This document shows, one piece after another, positions 35,660 to 47,362 of a DNA stretch of 64,000 nt. The stretch covers positions 20,001 to 84,000 of the forward strand of contig WJXW01000012.1 in the NCBI GenBank assembly GCA_015832175.1, in the 5' to 3' direction. The notes below the pieces were generated by a model. That model searched no databases. It was not told where the DNA came from and worked only from the letters and a program-made list of their open reading frames with translations. Within the stretch, counting starts at the first letter, position 1, and each line of letters opens with the position of its first letter. The DNA comes from Paraphaeosphaeria minitans (taxonomy: Eukaryota > Ascomycota > Dothideomycetes > Pleosporales > Didymosphaeriaceae). The position numbers were made by a program, and so were the translations under genes.

Positions 35660-37382
35660 TAGAGAAATAATCTATTAACTACCTAGAATTATTAATTTAG
35701 AGCTAGGAAATAAGAAAAGAAAAAGAAAAAAAAGAAAAAATTAAAGGAAGAATAGGAATTAGAGAAAGAGGAGATTAAAGAGCTTATTTATAAGTATATA
35801 GACCCTCTTCCTCCTCTACTTAATTATAGGGGTGTGAGAATCTCCTCTATAATTAGTAGTAGGAGATTCTCCCTATCCTTCTCCTCTCCTTCTCTCTATA
35901 GTAGGTAATTCCTTACTTTATTTACCTCCTCTACCTCTTCTTTAATTAGTTATAGGTAATAGCTTACTCTAGCCTTCCCTCCTTTAATTAGTAAGAGGAG
36001 AAGCACTTATCTAGCCTCTACTCTACTTTAGAGCTAATAGGCCGCTTATCTAGCTATTTTAATTAGGGTATTAGCTGCGAACGCGCTGCTTCTTAATAAG
36101 TAGAGTAGAAGGGTAATCACTTTATCCTCTACTAAAGATTAGCTAGGAGGGAGGGAGTAGAATAGTAGTTATATACTAAGCTTACTTCTTTTAACTACTA
36201 GTAGGAAGAGGAGCTTATAAAGCTACTTTAACCCTCTTATGTAGCTTAGTAATTAGCCTCTCCTATAAAAAGTATTAGCTAAACCTAGAAAGAATCTTAG
36301 AATAAAAGCTTATATTAGCACCTTTTAATAGTTAATAGTAGATAAAATCTATAGCTATAGTCTAAATATACAGCTAGCTATAGAAACAATTAGCAAAATT
36401 AGCTAAAGTGATAAAATAATTCTATATATAGTAGTGTAAAAGTAGGTAAAGTAGGTATAGCAGCGCCTACTTAAGCTTAAAGCGTTATTATAGTAGTGTC
36501 TATTACTCTTTCCTACTAGAGCTTTCTTTAAGTAGCCTAAGTAGCTTACTTATCTAAGAGCACTAAGTAATTGCTAAGGGCCTAGAGTTAGGGTAGAAAG
36601 AGCTAGTAGAGTAAGAGGAGTAGAAGAATCTTAGTAGGAGGATTAGAAGCTTTATTTAGTAGCTTTTACAGCCTTTACTACGTGTGCTTTGGCTAGGTTA
36701 TTAGATATCTAAAAGAGTTAGTAAAGCTCTAAATAATAGAAAGAGCACAAGGTAATAATTAGAAGAAAATAACCTACTATAAGGTAGTAGGATTTAAAAG
36801 CTTAAACTAGTAGGCTTAAATTAGATAAGAGGTTAAAGCGTTAAAAGTAAAAGATTAAAAAGAGAAGATTAAGCGCTAGTAAAAGGCTTATATACTCTAC
36901 TACCTATCTAATTATTAAGCGCTAAATACGCTCCTTTCTTACTATTTATTTCTCTTACTACTACTCTTTCTTAATTAAAATGCGCCTACCTATTATACTT
37001 ACTAGCTAGTAAGAGCGGGGAAATTACTTTATAGTTAATAGGAAGTAAGCAAAAAGAGCAGCAGAATAAAAGTGTTTACGCTCTAGGCCTTTGTGCTACG
37101 CTTATAAGCTCCTAACCTACTAGAAGAAGAGATTCTAGACACGATTTATAATAGGATTTGTAATTTAAAAGATAAATAGTGATTGTTTTGCTATTATAAT
37201 AAGTGGGGGGTGATAGAATTGCTGTTCTTAAGATATAGAGATTTAGAAGAATAATTCTTAATAGTTTTTTAATCTTTAAACAGCCTTTAGATGGTTTTTT
37301 AAAGATCTTTAGGAAGGATTTAGACAATTATAGATTACTTCTTAGAATAGGTGATCTGCTTTAAGCGATCACCTAGGGGGTG
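35660..37382 (+). other. Long 3' tail of the copia element, possible extra ORF remnant
   Basis: After the RNase H, a Lys/Glu-rich patch (about 35710-35790) is followed by 1.6 kb not expected in a standard copia element. One plus frame around 36450-36900 is interrupted almost only by TAG and TAA and would give a basic, Arg/Lys-rich protein. A G-run polypurine tract (AGGGGG) precedes the right LTR. I do not recognise a product. It could also be a captured or nested sequence. Confidence 0.45.
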
Positions 37383-37577
37383 TGTTAAAGTAAAACACTT
37401 ACTTCTGTAATTCTTTCTAGATCCACTAATTTATATTACGGGATTCTTACTAAGAGGCTTGTTTCTTTTGTATATAGTCTGCCCTTTTGGCATCCTTTCC
37501 TATAATTAGCTATTTGTATTCTTTATAACTCTGCTCCTAAATATCCTGTGATAGTTTAAGCCCTTTTTACTACAACA
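37383..37577 (+). repeat. Copia element right LTR
   Basis: 195 bp, the same ends as the left LTR, followed by the target duplication AAACC and resumption of the element 3 pol. Confidence 0.93.
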
Positions 37578-37582
37578 AAACC

Positions 37583-40260
37583 TACCTAAACATTAACCCT
37601 AGGATCTTATAATAGACCTAGAAGAAGGGAAGATGCTACCCTTTAGACTACTATATAGTAAGATAGGAGAAGAACTCCTTAAGGAACGTGATTTTATTAA
37701 AATAAACCTTAAGAAAGGATATATATAACTATTAAAGTTACTAGCAGTAAGGCCTTTTATGTTTATTAAGAAAAAGGATAGATTAGATAGACTATACGTT
37801 AACTACTAATAACCTAATAATATAATAATAAAGAACTAATATCTACTACTAAATATTATAAAGTTACGAGATTAACTATCTTAAGCTAAGATATTTATAA
37901 TAATAGATCTAAGAGACATTTACTACCTTATATAAATTAAGAAAGGTAAAGAATAGAAAACAGCGTTTTAATTACGCTATAGACTATTTAAATATAAGAT
38001 TATACCTTTTAGACTTATAAACGCACTAGTAGCTTTTATAGCACTTATTAATAACGTACTCTGCGAACATCTAGATATATTTGTTATCGCGTATATAGAG
38101 AATATCCTTATCTTTTCTAAAAATAAATTAGACCAGACTAAGTATGTATAGATAGTACTAGAAGCACTAGACAAAACATGCCTTTACATTAAACTTAAGG
38201 ATTATAAGTTTAACGTTAAATAACTCAAATTCCTAAAACACATTGTTACTATAGAAGGAATTAAAATAGCACTAAGTAAAATTAAATATATTAAGAACTA
38301 GCTAATACTAAAGACAGCTAAGAATATCTAAGAATTCTTAGGACTCTGTAGATTTAACTAATAATTTATTTAAAATTACGTAACGGTCACGATACCTTTA
38401 ACAAATCTTATAAAGAAGGACGTACCCTTTAAATAAATATATTAATATAGAATGTTATTCTAACTCCTTAAGATAGTATGCATTATAGAACCTATTCTTA
38501 TTTATTTTAGAAGTGATAAACTACTATAATTTAAGACAGACACTAGTAATCTTACGCTAGGCGCCTACGCTAAATAAGAATATAATAGTAAATAGTACCT
38601 AATTACCTATTACTTATACAAATTTAATAACGCTAAAACATAATACGATGTATATAATAAAAACCTCTGTGCTATTATTAAAGCCTTAAAGCACTAGAGG
38701 ATTTACACGCTTAGTTACTTAACACTAGAAATCTATATAAATTATAAGAACCTTCTAAGGTTTACAATAACAAAAGAACTTACGCTATAATAATAAAGAT
38801 AGTTGTAGACCACTAGGTAGTATAAGTTTAAAATTATCTATATAGCTAGAAAAGAAAATGGCAGAGCAGACACTCTTAGCTAATAAAGTAGTCTAGTAGA
38901 AGAAAAGGTAAAAACCTTCTCTGCAATCCTTCGCAAAGCTAAAGATAGATCTCTAGAACTAATAGCGAAACTAAATTAACTTTTAGTAATTAACTAAGAA
39001 GTTCTAGAATATCTATAGACTAAGATTATCTAATAATACCACGATAACCCTATATACGGACACCTAGGCATTACGAAAACAATAGAACTTATTTAAAAGA
39101 ATTATACCTTTAAAGGAATTAAGGAAGCTGTAATAACTTACATCTATAAATATATAAAATATTAGAAAAATAAACATAGCACACATTTTAAATACAGTAA
39201 GATATAGGTAATTAGTATTCTAATAGCACTATACGAAGACATTGCTATAAATTTTATTATAGGAATTCTAAACTCTAAGGATCTAACAACAGGAATTAAA
39301 TATAATAGTATACTAGTAATAGTCTACTAACTAACTAAGTATATTAAGCTTATTCTATACCTTAAAAGAATAACAGTAAAAGAACTTACTTTGCTTATCC
39401 TAGACTTACTAATTAGACACTACAGAATTCTAAAAGTAATTATTAGTGATAGAGACAAGCTCTTTACGTTAAATTATTAGATAACGCTTATAGCCCTGCT
39501 TAGAACAAAACAAAAGCTATTAACAGCTTACTATCTATAAATAAACAGACAGATAGAACGTACGAACTAAACTATAGAAACGTACCTACGCATCTACTAC
39601 AATAGTTAGAAGAATAACTAGGTTTTATTACTACCTATAGTATAGTTAGCCTATAATAATAAAGTATTAGCAGTATTAGGACATACACTATTCTATATAA
39701 ACTATAGAAGACACTTATATCTCTTTAATTAATAATTTCCTACAACAATTAAAGCAAAAGAAGCTATAGATATAATAGAAAATATAAAGAAAATATACTA
39801 ATAACTCTAAGAGAATCTTAAGAAAGCTTAACAGCAATTAATTTCTTACTAAAATTAAAAATGTAAAATAGCACCTTAGCTAAAGAAGGGGGATAAAGTA
39901 TATCTACTTATAAAGAACCTTTAAATATAGAAAAAGAAACATAAGAAACTAGATTATATTAAGGTTAGACTATTTTACATTTCTAAGTAAATATTACTAG
40001 TAAACTATAAGTTAGAACTACTGCTAGATATAAAGATATATCTAGTATTCTACGTATTACTACTAGAACTAGTAGACCCTAATACACTAGTTAGAACTGC
40101 CTTCTACTACAGAACTAAGGAAGAAAATAAATTTAAGGTTAAAAGAATTCTAGAATATAATTAGTATAGTAACGTGTACCTTATTAAGTAGAAAGGTTAC
40201 CTACATAGTGAAAACACTTAGGAACTAGAGAACTACTTAGAAAACTATTAATAAAAGATT
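37583..40260 (+). pseudogene. Element 3 pol remnant (RT-RH-IN-chromodomain)
   Basis: Colinear with 13272-15970 of element 1. The RT active site reads Y-I-E-N at 38092-38103, so both catalytic aspartates of Y-x-D-D are changed. A chromodomain is at about 40130-40245 (V-K-R-I-L, then K-G-Y). The integrase region is recognisable near 39050-39600. Confidence 0.8.
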
Positions 40261-40389
40261 AGAGAATTCTACTAATAACCTATATAGTATAATAACATTT
40301 ATACCTAAGACAGTAAAGGCACTAGATTATTTTAGAATTCTAATAAGAAATCCTTAAAAGCGCTCTATATTGTAGGGGATAAGAAGGGA

Positions 40390-40960
40390 CCTAAAGGAGT
40401 CTTATTAACTACTAGATTTATAGCCTTATAAAATTTAGCCTCCTTAATATTCTTCTCTTTAACTGCTATTATATCCTTAGCACGCTTATTTAGTAAGTCT
40501 ATTTACTAATGTAACTAATCTTTACGTGCGTATACAACCTATAATTTCTCTAACGCCTCCTTATAGGCTTTAAACGCAGCTTTCTATGTTTCTTTTAACT
40601 TTTTTATTTATATACGTAATTTCTTTTTCTCTACTAATAAACGCTTAAACTTAGACTCTAAAACGCGCATATTATAATATTAACCTTAATAAACATATTC
40701 CCTACATTTTCTAGACTAAACGTAAACCTTATAAACATAGTTATATTTTATACACATTAAGTATTTCTTAACTATAACTTTGCTAAAGGAGTTAATAAAA
40801 TTAGTTAGGTAATAGTAATAGGTAGTGCTAGACTTAGAAAGTTATTTAGGTATAATATAAGTAAGTTAACACTACTTATAACGTAAGGCGAGCTCTAGTT
40901 ATAACTAGGCGTAAGACATAGTTATATAATTTAAGGATAAATCCTAGTAAGGAGGGAGAT
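40390..40960 (-). pseudogene. Antisense cysteine/coiled-coil ORF remnant in element 3 3' region
   Basis: Minus-strand frame between the chromodomain and the right LTR. It has a C-I-K-Y and R-K-C-R-E-Y pattern (remnant of spaced cysteines, TGC to TAC/TAT). A Lys/Glu/Leu coiled coil beginning R-V-L-E-S-K-F-K-R-L follows, with D-L-L-N-K-R-A-K-D further on. The layout matches the antisense remnant of element 1, but the sequence differs. From memory, similar hypothetical proteins are common in ascomycete proteomes. Confidence 0.45.
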
Positions 40961-40962
40961 AA

Positions 40963-41373
40963 AGTTAAGATCTAAAGGCTAGACCTTCTAGGATCTTTAT
41001 ATATATCTACATTTATTATTTAAGTGGCACGGCACAAGAGGTTATATAACCTAATTAGTATAATTAGAGCGCTAAGACAACTAATTAGACTAAGTATTTA
41101 ATATACTAAGTAACTAATTAGTGCTTAATTAGTTTAATTAGAGTAATTAGTGCACTAATCGCTTAAAGTATATAGGAACGCGAGGATAGGCTCTCTATAC
41201 TTATGTTTAATCTATTTATTAATCTATTGTTTAGATTCTAGTAGACTATATTGTTAACTTATTACACTTCGCAAGATACTATCGTATTAATAAGACCTTT
41301 TACCTTCTATAAGTACTCCTGCCTAAGAATCAACCTTAACCCTCTAGGACTAGCTACCCTCTTGGATTTAACA
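40963..41373 (+). repeat. Element 3 right LTR (U3 variant c)
   Basis: Starts around GTTAAGATCTAAAGG (approximate) and ends GGATTTAACA. The R-U5 half (from about 41160) matches the other LTRs of the family. Its U3 contains repeated CTAATTAG-type words and does not match the left LTR. Confidence 0.7.
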
Positions 41374-41379
41374 TATACA

Positions 41380-42870
41380 ACCCTAATAAATAATCTAGCT
41401 ATATCTTTAACCTGCGTCTTGTACGAGAGATTAAAGGCAAGATAACCTAACTATATAAGAAATTAAGACTTGTCTTTGCTGGCTATTTAGATAAAGAAAA
41501 AGAGGAGATCCTTATATAATCCTCCACTATCTAGCGTATGAGCTAGAAGTTGCTATTAGCTCTTTTAGTAACACTAATTTAGTTATATAATATGCACATT
41601 AAGCTTAGGGACATTACTTAGGCCTATATATAGTCTACTAATAAACTCCTTTATATATTATACGCCTAACCACTAGTAGAAATGCGCGATTTCTTCCTAC
41701 TAAATATAATTCTACAAGTTGTATAACCTCTATATAGCGTAGTAGAATTAGGTCTCTACTACTTTAAGACATACTATAACTACTATAAAGAGAAACTAAG
41801 GATATATATGTTAATGTATAACCTATGCCTACTTATTATAGATAAGGAACCTAAGATGTTTAGTATTACTAGACTCTAGACTAATAACACCCTTAGTATA
41901 GTTATAGAAAGCTTTATATAATAAAAAGAGGAGTAGCTCTATACTGCAAAGTTTTATACAAAGGATAAAAGCGTCTTAATATAAGATAAGGTAATTAAGT
42001 TTAATAGAGGCAAAATCCAACTTATCTAAGGTATTATTACCCTAGAATAGAAGGGATAGACTAAAAGCCTTCGCATAATTAATCCCTAGAACAAAAATGC
42101 TGTACACTAATACATTATATAATAAGTAAGAAGTGTATATATCTTTTTAATTTACTAACTAGAAGCAATATTTAACCTATTTATTACTACGTAAATAATA
42201 GTACTAATAGAAAAAGATATTAAGGCACTAAATATGTGTTTAAACTAGTAAATTTAGAAAACACAAAAAGGACTTAAATTTTTTCTACTTAACCTAGGTC
42301 ACATAAAGCTATTTATCTTTACAGATAGCTCTTTTGCTAATAATAGAGACCTAAGCTTACAGCTTAGCTTTATTATTATACTAGTAGAGGAATATTATAT
42401 AATAACCTAGGACTTTAAGATCTATAGTAATATTATTTACTAGAACTTAGTAAAGTGTAAAAGAGTAACTAGAAGTGTTTTAGTAAGCAAATTATACAGC
42501 CTAGTAGGCAGTTTTAATAATGTAATTACATTAAGTATAATACTCTAATAGATTATATAAACACTTTAAATCCCCCTAATACCTATTATAGTCTGTACTA
42601 ACTTAAAATCCCTATATAAATGCCTTATATAACTAGGCACTATAAACAAAAAACGCCTTATAATTAATATTATATTAATTAAGGAGTTATACAAAAAATA
42701 GGAAATTATAGAGATTAGGTGGATTAATAGCAAAGACAATCCTACTAATACTTATATAAAGAAAGCACCTAACTAGGCACTCTAAACACTAATCTTAATA
42801 AATAAACTATATATTACTGTTAAGGCTTTAGTAGACAGAATTAATAAGAACTATATAATAGAGTAACTAC
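41380..42870 (+). mobile_element. Fragment of a second, different copia element (RT-RNase H)
   Basis: A plus-strand frame with RIP stops shows reverse transcriptase (K-P/Q-L-Y-x-V-V-E-L-G near 41730-41760) and RNase H (I-F-T-D-S-S-F-A-N-N near 42310-42340). Further C-terminal homology to fungal copia polyproteins runs to about 42870. The 5' end is cut at the element 3 LTR, and no LTR could be assigned with confidence. The sequence is unlike the nested copia at 30251. Confidence 0.7.
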
Positions 42871-43670
42871 TCTACTACACAACATTTCTTTTGTTATTTT
42901 ACTTACTATTTTAAAAAAAAAATCCTTTTCTATCTAACTTACTACAACTTTGTATAGATATATTTATTTTTAGGCTGTATAGCCCTACTACTAATTTAAT
43001 ATTATAGTTTTATTATAAGAGAGGGAACACATTACAGGAGATTGTATAAAGATATTAAAAAACATATTTTCTATATTAATATTTTAGATATCTAAAGACT
43101 AGGCCTACCTACCCTTTTGTGCGACAAAGACATTCACCCCCCTTATATAGAGCGCTTACAATAAGCACTATGCAACTTCTACACGTAGGCGCTATATAAT
43201 CTAGACTTATAGCCTAGGATTATATAATAATCTAGGCACACCTAATTACTAGTATTAGTAGTGCTATATAAGTAAGTATAAGGCTTATTCTAAACTTAGC
43301 TGCGCGACTAGATAAGTACCGCTAACTAATATTACTTATATTATATAATGTAAGTAGCCTACCGCTAGAGGTTCGTGCTAACTAGGATTTGCACAATAAT
43401 GTCCTAGGAGGGTATCTAGGCCACCCTAGCCTCTTTGTCCTACACCTGTTAGCATTATACGATAAAATAAAGATATTCTAGAGAATTTATTATACGTCTA
43501 CTACTAGGCTCTATATAAAGGCCTTTATACTAGGTAAACTAGTAGGGAGTTTAATCTAGATGCGTAAACTAGTCTAGCCTATAATAACTAGTACAAAGAC
43601 ACTAGTAGTAAAGGCACTAGCGCCTAATAGACTAATAGTATTATTAGCTATTATATAATAGTAAAAGTAA

Positions 43671-43701
<31 letters not shown>

Positions 43702-44429
43702 ATCAAAAATTAGCATTGTATAAAAAAGCTATATATATTTACTAGTAATAGAGCACTAGCTACTAGACACTAGAACACTAAAAAGAATAAGGTAAGAAAG
43801 GAGGAAGGTACACGTACGTTAAAGTAGAATAAAGGAGAGAGGGTTTAGAGAAGCTAGGAGACATCCTTTTATACCTACTTACTAAGACTTAGCGCTAAGT
43901 ATTATATTACTTAATACTCTACTTTCTATTTGCGCATAAAGCATATGCCTAGAAAAAGCCTTATTATGTAATGCGGCTCTACTACTATATAAGGGGGTAG
44001 GGTAAGAACTAAGTAGGTTAGCTATTACTACCTATTTATATAAGAGTAAGTATAAATAGAACCTCTACTGTATAGTAATACTATACCTACCTTATAACTT
44101 GTTCTAATAGGGGAAGGCTAACTGTATAGATAGAAAAGAATAGGAAAGGGAAGTATATAATAGACATAGGCTATTACATAAAGAAAAAGTTACTAGTGTC
44201 TATATAGTAGATTGTATAAGTAGCACTAAGTAGAGTAGGGCCCTGCCTGCCTATAGGGGCCTGCACAATGGCCCACTACTTAGGGCAGCGCTAAGAGGTA
44301 GAGACTTTATAAGGTCCTTAGTGCCCCTTTTTACAATAGACTAGACCTAATTAATTAAACCTACTTCTTACCCTTTATATAATAGTATACTATTAACCCT
44401 TAAATGCTTAATTGTAGATTGAGCCAAAT
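42871..44429. other. Degenerate AT-rich DNA without recognisable gene
   Basis: Nothing is recognisable except a TA microsatellite (43674-43698) and a TATAAATAGAACC promoter-like word near 44050 that could belong to a decayed LTR. A GC-richer patch (GGGCCCTGCCTGCC near 44240) escaped mutation. It is probably the 3' part of the copia fragment and other decayed repeats. Confidence 0.5.
43674..43698. repeat. (TA)n microsatellite
   Basis: An uninterrupted alternating TA run of about 25 bases within degenerate repeat DNA. Confidence 0.9.
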
Positions 44430-46386
44430 CTATAATATTATAGTATTTATTATCCTTTAGCGTAAGGTAAGGGAAGTATTTTACTTGTTATTTATTCTAG
44501 AGGTGTTTATTATAAGCTATAATAAAGTAGTCTATCTATATTTATCTACAGCGTAGTTTCCTTTTCGGTTATTTCTTATTTTTCTTTTTCTCTATCTTAT
44601 ATTGTGCGTATATTGGTTCTTCGCAATACGTCTATATATAGAATTAGTGTGTAGGATTTTAGTAGTCCAAATAGTACTTTAGTACGTAGTCTAATTCCTT
44701 ATTTTTATAGGGTTGTATTCCTTTTAGTGCCTAGTAGGGTTCTATATAGTCCTAAACATTTAGTTTATACTTAGGTAATATAGGGTTATCTTTTTCCTAC
44801 CTACTTTGTGGGTAAGGAGTAGGAGATTTTAGTATTTCTTCTATACTTTCTACGTTGTAGTATACATCTAAATTGTCTTCTAGATTTTTATATAATTGTG
44901 AGTTAGGTAAATCTAATTACTTACTTTATTCTAGTGTAACGTATTAGTAACTAAATATTGTTACAATAACTTCCTATTCCTTATTAGGTTCTTAGTCCTT
45001 AATAGTTAGTATATTTAACTTAGTTTAATAGACTTTGTTCTTTAATCTACAGTTTCTAGCTATATAGCCTAGTTTGCTATATGTGAAGTATTTATAGGTC
45101 TTAGTAATTAGTTGTTAACTTCTATTAGAGACGCGTTTATTAGACTACTTAGGGCCTATCCTTCCTTTTTTTCCTTTGCCTATATAGTTAAACTAGACAT
45201 CTTCTATTAGTTTATATTTCTAGTAGGTCCTTAGCTATTACTTTTAGATAATTCTAATAGGGTTCTTATAAACCACTTTTACTAGTTATCTAAAGCTTAT
45301 TACCTTAGGGTTTTAGTAAAGCTCTTATTGCAGTAAAAACTATTCTCTATTAATTCTAATAGTTTCTTTGTATAGTTCTTTAAGGTTAGTAATTTATGTA
45401 CTACTACGTAAGAGTTCCTTATGCAGTTTCTATTTAAGTCCTTGTTTATATATATCCTAAAGAGTTTTATTATCCTAGTTAAGTTACACAGCGTATCTAC
45501 AAAACTTAGCTATATACTTAGCTACTAATTATTTCTAAGTTATAGTCTAAATCTTTACTTTTGTAATAGAGTGCTTATTAGTAATTCTAAAGAGTTATTT
45601 AAGGTATTTCTTAAAATTATTATAATTCTTAATAATGTCAACTGCATTAGTGTGCTTATTTACGTAATTATTGTGATTATTATCGTAGTCTATTCCTAGG
45701 TACTTTTTAAGGTAGAGATAGATTTATAATCCTAGATCTCCTCGTATATATATTACTATTAAGATAACCTTTTTCTTATTTTTAAGAAATTCGTCTAAGT
45801 TAAAGAAGTAGAGGTCTAACTAGAGAATCTAGACATTAGTTTAAAATTATTTACTAAAGTAGAGATTAGGTTTATACGCCTTACTACTATTCTTTATAGA
45901 AGTAATCTTAGTAGCACCTAAAGCTGTAGAAGAGGTAGGAGTTTATAAAGTACTTATATTAAGAGTGTTTAAGATATTAAATCTAAAAGGGTAGCTAGTC
46001 CTAAAGGGTTAAAGTTAGTTCTAAGGCAGGAGTACTTACAGAAGGTAGAAGATTTTATTAATATGTTAGTATCTTAACTAAGTGTAATAAGTTAATAATT
46101 TAGTCTACTAAAATCTAAACAATAGATTAATAAACAGATTAAACATAAGTATAAGAAGCTTATTCTTATATTCTTATATACTAAGGCTGCTCTACTACTT
46201 AGTGCTCTTAAGTAACTAAGCGTATTACGTAACTTACTTAGCTGCTTAAGGCTCCTAAGTGGGTAAGCATATTATATAATCTAATCTAAACCTCTTAGCG
46301 TTTCTTTATTACATCTATAACCCTATCGTCGCTTTATTATACCTTTATAAGCGCCTAACTCCCACATTGCTATCTGGTTTGTAACA
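44430..46386 (-). mobile_element. Inverted fragment of an element 1-family retrotransposon (gag plus LTR)
   Basis: On the minus strand, an LTR (46386 down to 45975, starting TGTTACAAACC) is followed by gag and the early pol leader, colinear with 10763-12290 of element 1. The similarity stops near 44430, where the rest is missing. Gag here retains a few cysteine codons. The LTR U3 is a fourth type, unlike the three others in the window. Confidence 0.8.
45975..46386 (-). repeat. LTR of the inverted element (U3 variant d)
   Basis: 412 bp. The minus-strand 3' end reads TTAGATTTAATA, and the R-U5 part matches the family. The flank on its outer side (46387-46391, TATAT) lies inside another LTR scrap. 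Confidence 0.75.
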
Positions 46387-46472
46387 TATATTAATAAAAC
46401 CTTCTACCTTTATAAGTACTCCTACCTAAGAACTAACCTTACCTCTTTAGGACTAGCTACCCTCTTAGATTT
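46387..46472 (+). repeat. 3' scrap of a plus-strand family LTR
   Basis: 86 bp matching the last part of the element 1-family U5 (from TATTAATAAAACC to TTAGATTTAATA) in plus orientation, directly abutting the inverted LTR. The inverted element therefore appears to have inserted into this older LTR. Confidence 0.75.
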
Positions 46473-47145
46473 AATAAGTAGTTACTAAAAAGTCTACTAA
46501 ATAGGTTCTATTAGTTCTCTAAATACTATTTACTATACTTGTTTATATTCTTTTAAAAGCGGCCCTATATCACTTACTAAAAATTATAGTGTCTTATAGT
46601 GTGCTTTAAGGAAGAAATATAAAAGAATAAGTTAAGTTATTCTATTTAAAATCTATTATATAAATCTAACTACTCTAATTATCTATTAGGTCCCTTCGTG
46701 TCTTATTTTGTATAGTTAGGGTTAGGGTATCCTTCTATCTATTCCCTAATTAGCTATCTTAAATAATAGCTAATTAGCCCTATATTTCTCTAACTTTCTA
46801 TTACAGGCCAACCATTACACTATAGTAATAGGATTATATATTAATAGGTTAGGTAATTTCTACTTATATCTGGCTAGTCCTTCCTATACTAGGGTCCAGC
46901 TAGATACCTAGGATTCTAATAATTTTATAGTAGTTAAGATTCTACTTAAAGTCCTTCTATTCTACTAATAATAGTATAGATTATTTAAATGGTATTTTAA
47001 TATTAGCTACTAGTGTATTATTAGTAATAAGTAGCGCTCTTATAGGTACTACCTATAAGATTAATAGAATATTTATATCTAGGTTAATTTTATTCTAGAT
47101 ATTATATATAACACTACGCGCTTATAGCTACGTAAACTAACTAGT
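46473..47145. other. Degenerate AT-rich DNA, no gene seen
   Basis: Contains only scattered words, including two telomere-like TTAGGG units near 46716-46728. There is no open frame with family resemblance. It is likely decayed repeat DNA and is the left flank of the solo LTR. Confidence 0.5.
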
Positions 47146-47362
47146 TATAAGGTCTAGTTATAGGTAATAGTATTTACTTTAGACTAGGAAGAATAGTAAA
47201 AGAATAACTTAATAGTATTAAATAGAATAAAACTTATGTTATACAAAGTTAGGACGTAGTGTAGGTTTTACTTAGCTAGCTAACTTAGCGTATAGGCTCC
47301 TTTATAGAGCCTTGGCGCTAGATGCCATAACACTATAATAATATTGTGATCTACCTGTTATA
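47146..47362 (-). mobile_element. Solo LTR of the element 2 family
   Basis: 217 bp in reverse orientation. The minus strand begins TATAACAGGTAGATC (element 2 LTR: TGTAATGGGTAGATT) and ends at the equivalent of TTACA. It is flanked by a perfect 5-bp duplication CTAGT (47141-47145 and 47363-47367), so a full insertion was reduced to one LTR by recombination. It keeps GC words lost in the LTR at 21183 (CATCTAGCGCCAAGG). Confidence 0.9.

Larger units (their letters stand above)
30251..37577 (+). mobile_element. Complete Ty1/copia element nested in element 3
   Basis: A 7,327-bp element with two 195-bp LTRs (TGTTAAAGT...ACAACA) and a perfect 5-bp target duplication AAACC (30246-30250 and 37578-37582). 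The flanks rejoin exactly to the element 1 pol sequence (GCAAACCTACTAGAACATTAACCC in element 1). Integrase precedes reverse transcriptase, which makes it copia rather than Ty3. It is longer than usual copia elements because about 1.7 kb lies between the RNase H region and the right LTR. Confidence 0.93.
27316..41373 (+). mobile_element. Ty3-type element 3 (element 1 family), split by a copia insertion, possibly recombinant
   Basis: An element 1-like internal region (gag and protease 27747-30250, RT to chromodomain 37583-40250) lies between two LTRs and is split by the copia element at 30251-37577. The two LTRs share R-U5 but have unrelated U3 sequences. The flanks AGAAG (27311-27315) and TATAC (41374-41378) do not match. 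A single insertion event should give identical LTRs and a duplication, so this is probably a product of recombination between relatives. Confidence 0.75.

Noticed and set aside
37112..37327. 71-codon minus-strand frame at the end of the copia element
   Set aside because: Lies in the AT-rich 3' tail; composition alone can explain the opening. Mentioned only under the 3' tail finding.
41251..41445. 64-codon frame starting in the right LTR of element 3
   Set aside because: It spans the LTR-copia fragment junction and is an accident of the join.
46716..46728. Telomere-like TTAGGG words
   Set aside because: Only two units, inside degenerate repeat DNA; too short to be an interstitial telomere.
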